The notes under the pieces were generated by a model, which was given only the letters and a program-made list of their open reading frames with translations, made no database searches and had not been told where the DNA came from. A stretch of 12,129 nt of DNA from an uncultured Candidatus Saccharibacteria bacterium (lineage in GTDB: Bacteria; Patescibacteriota; Saccharimonadia; Saccharimonadales; Saccharimonadaceae): contig CALHQH010000005.1 of NCBI GenBank assembly GCA_938036625.1, forward strand, positions 1-12,129. Direction: 5' to 3'. Shown piece after piece: positions 12,066-12,129 of this stretch; within the stretch, counting starts at the first letter, position 1, and each line of letters opens with the position of its first letter. A program made the translations under genes and the position numbers.

Positions 12066-12129
12066 GCTCACCCTCCTCCCAACTCCCTCCTCTGGAACAC
12101 TGTAAGGGTCGACATTCGCTGGATGTCGA
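12066..12129 (+). repeat. Structured intergenic element, copy D (cut by window edge)
   Basis: The left arm GCTCACCCTCC starts at 12066, followed by the linker GGAACACTGTAAGG (one base different from copies A and C). Stem 1 is GTCGACATTC (12108-12117), loop GCT, then GGATGTCGA running off the end. The stem pairs with one U-G wobble on the plus strand. Orientation is the same as copies B and C. Confidence 0.85.

Noticed and set aside
1..12129. CRISPR array made of the repeated element
   Set aside because: The copies are kilobases apart, in both orientations, with no regular spacers and no cas genes.

Overview
The window looks like part of a small-genome bacterium of the Candidatus Patescibacteria (CPR), most likely a Saccharibacteria (TM7) relative. 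This is inferred from tightly packed short operons, a type IV pilus gene set mixed with orphan genes, and very short 5' leaders. It is not proven by any marker gene. TGA is used as a stop (pilD, the PH-domain gene), so the UGA=Gly code of Gracilibacteria/Absconditabacteria is excluded.

Left part (1-3010): one arm of a structured repeat element (1-61); tRNA-Asp(GTC) with its own promoter and terminator; a minus-strand nucleoside diphosphate kinase gene (ndk); a 109-bp element with perfect 18-bp inverted ends; a plus-strand Xer-type tyrosine recombinase with all catalytic residues; and an orphan gene. A strong hairpin at 2979-3010 separates these from the pilus genes.

Middle (3030-8814), all on the minus strand: a tightly coupled four-gene minor pilin operon (GspH/FimT-like, PilV-like, PilW-like, PilX-like), an orphan gene with its own promoter and terminator, the prepilin peptidase pilD, and a stand-alone major pilin-like gene. 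PilD would cleave and methylate the prepilins. The minor pilins would prime assembly of a pilus built from the 152-aa pilin. The assembly ATPases and platform protein are not in this window.

Right part (9165-12129): a two-gene minus-strand operon (membrane PH-domain protein, then a membrane-anchored SurA/parvulin-like protein), a proline-rich two-helix membrane protein on the plus strand, tRNA-Arg(CCT) on the minus strand, and an intrinsic terminator with no recognised gene upstream.

The most unusual feature is a dispersed intergenic element of about 140 bp, present in four copies (1-61 reverse, about 9027-9164, 10959-11097, 12066 to the window end). It has about 30-nt inverted terminal arms enclosing two hairpins. 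The stem sequences change between copies while pairing is kept, and the linkers between stems are conserved. A second theme is that several units start from an extended -10 box (TGnTATACT) lying 7-9 nt before the start codon or tRNA 5' end, which predicts leaderless or nearly leaderless transcripts.
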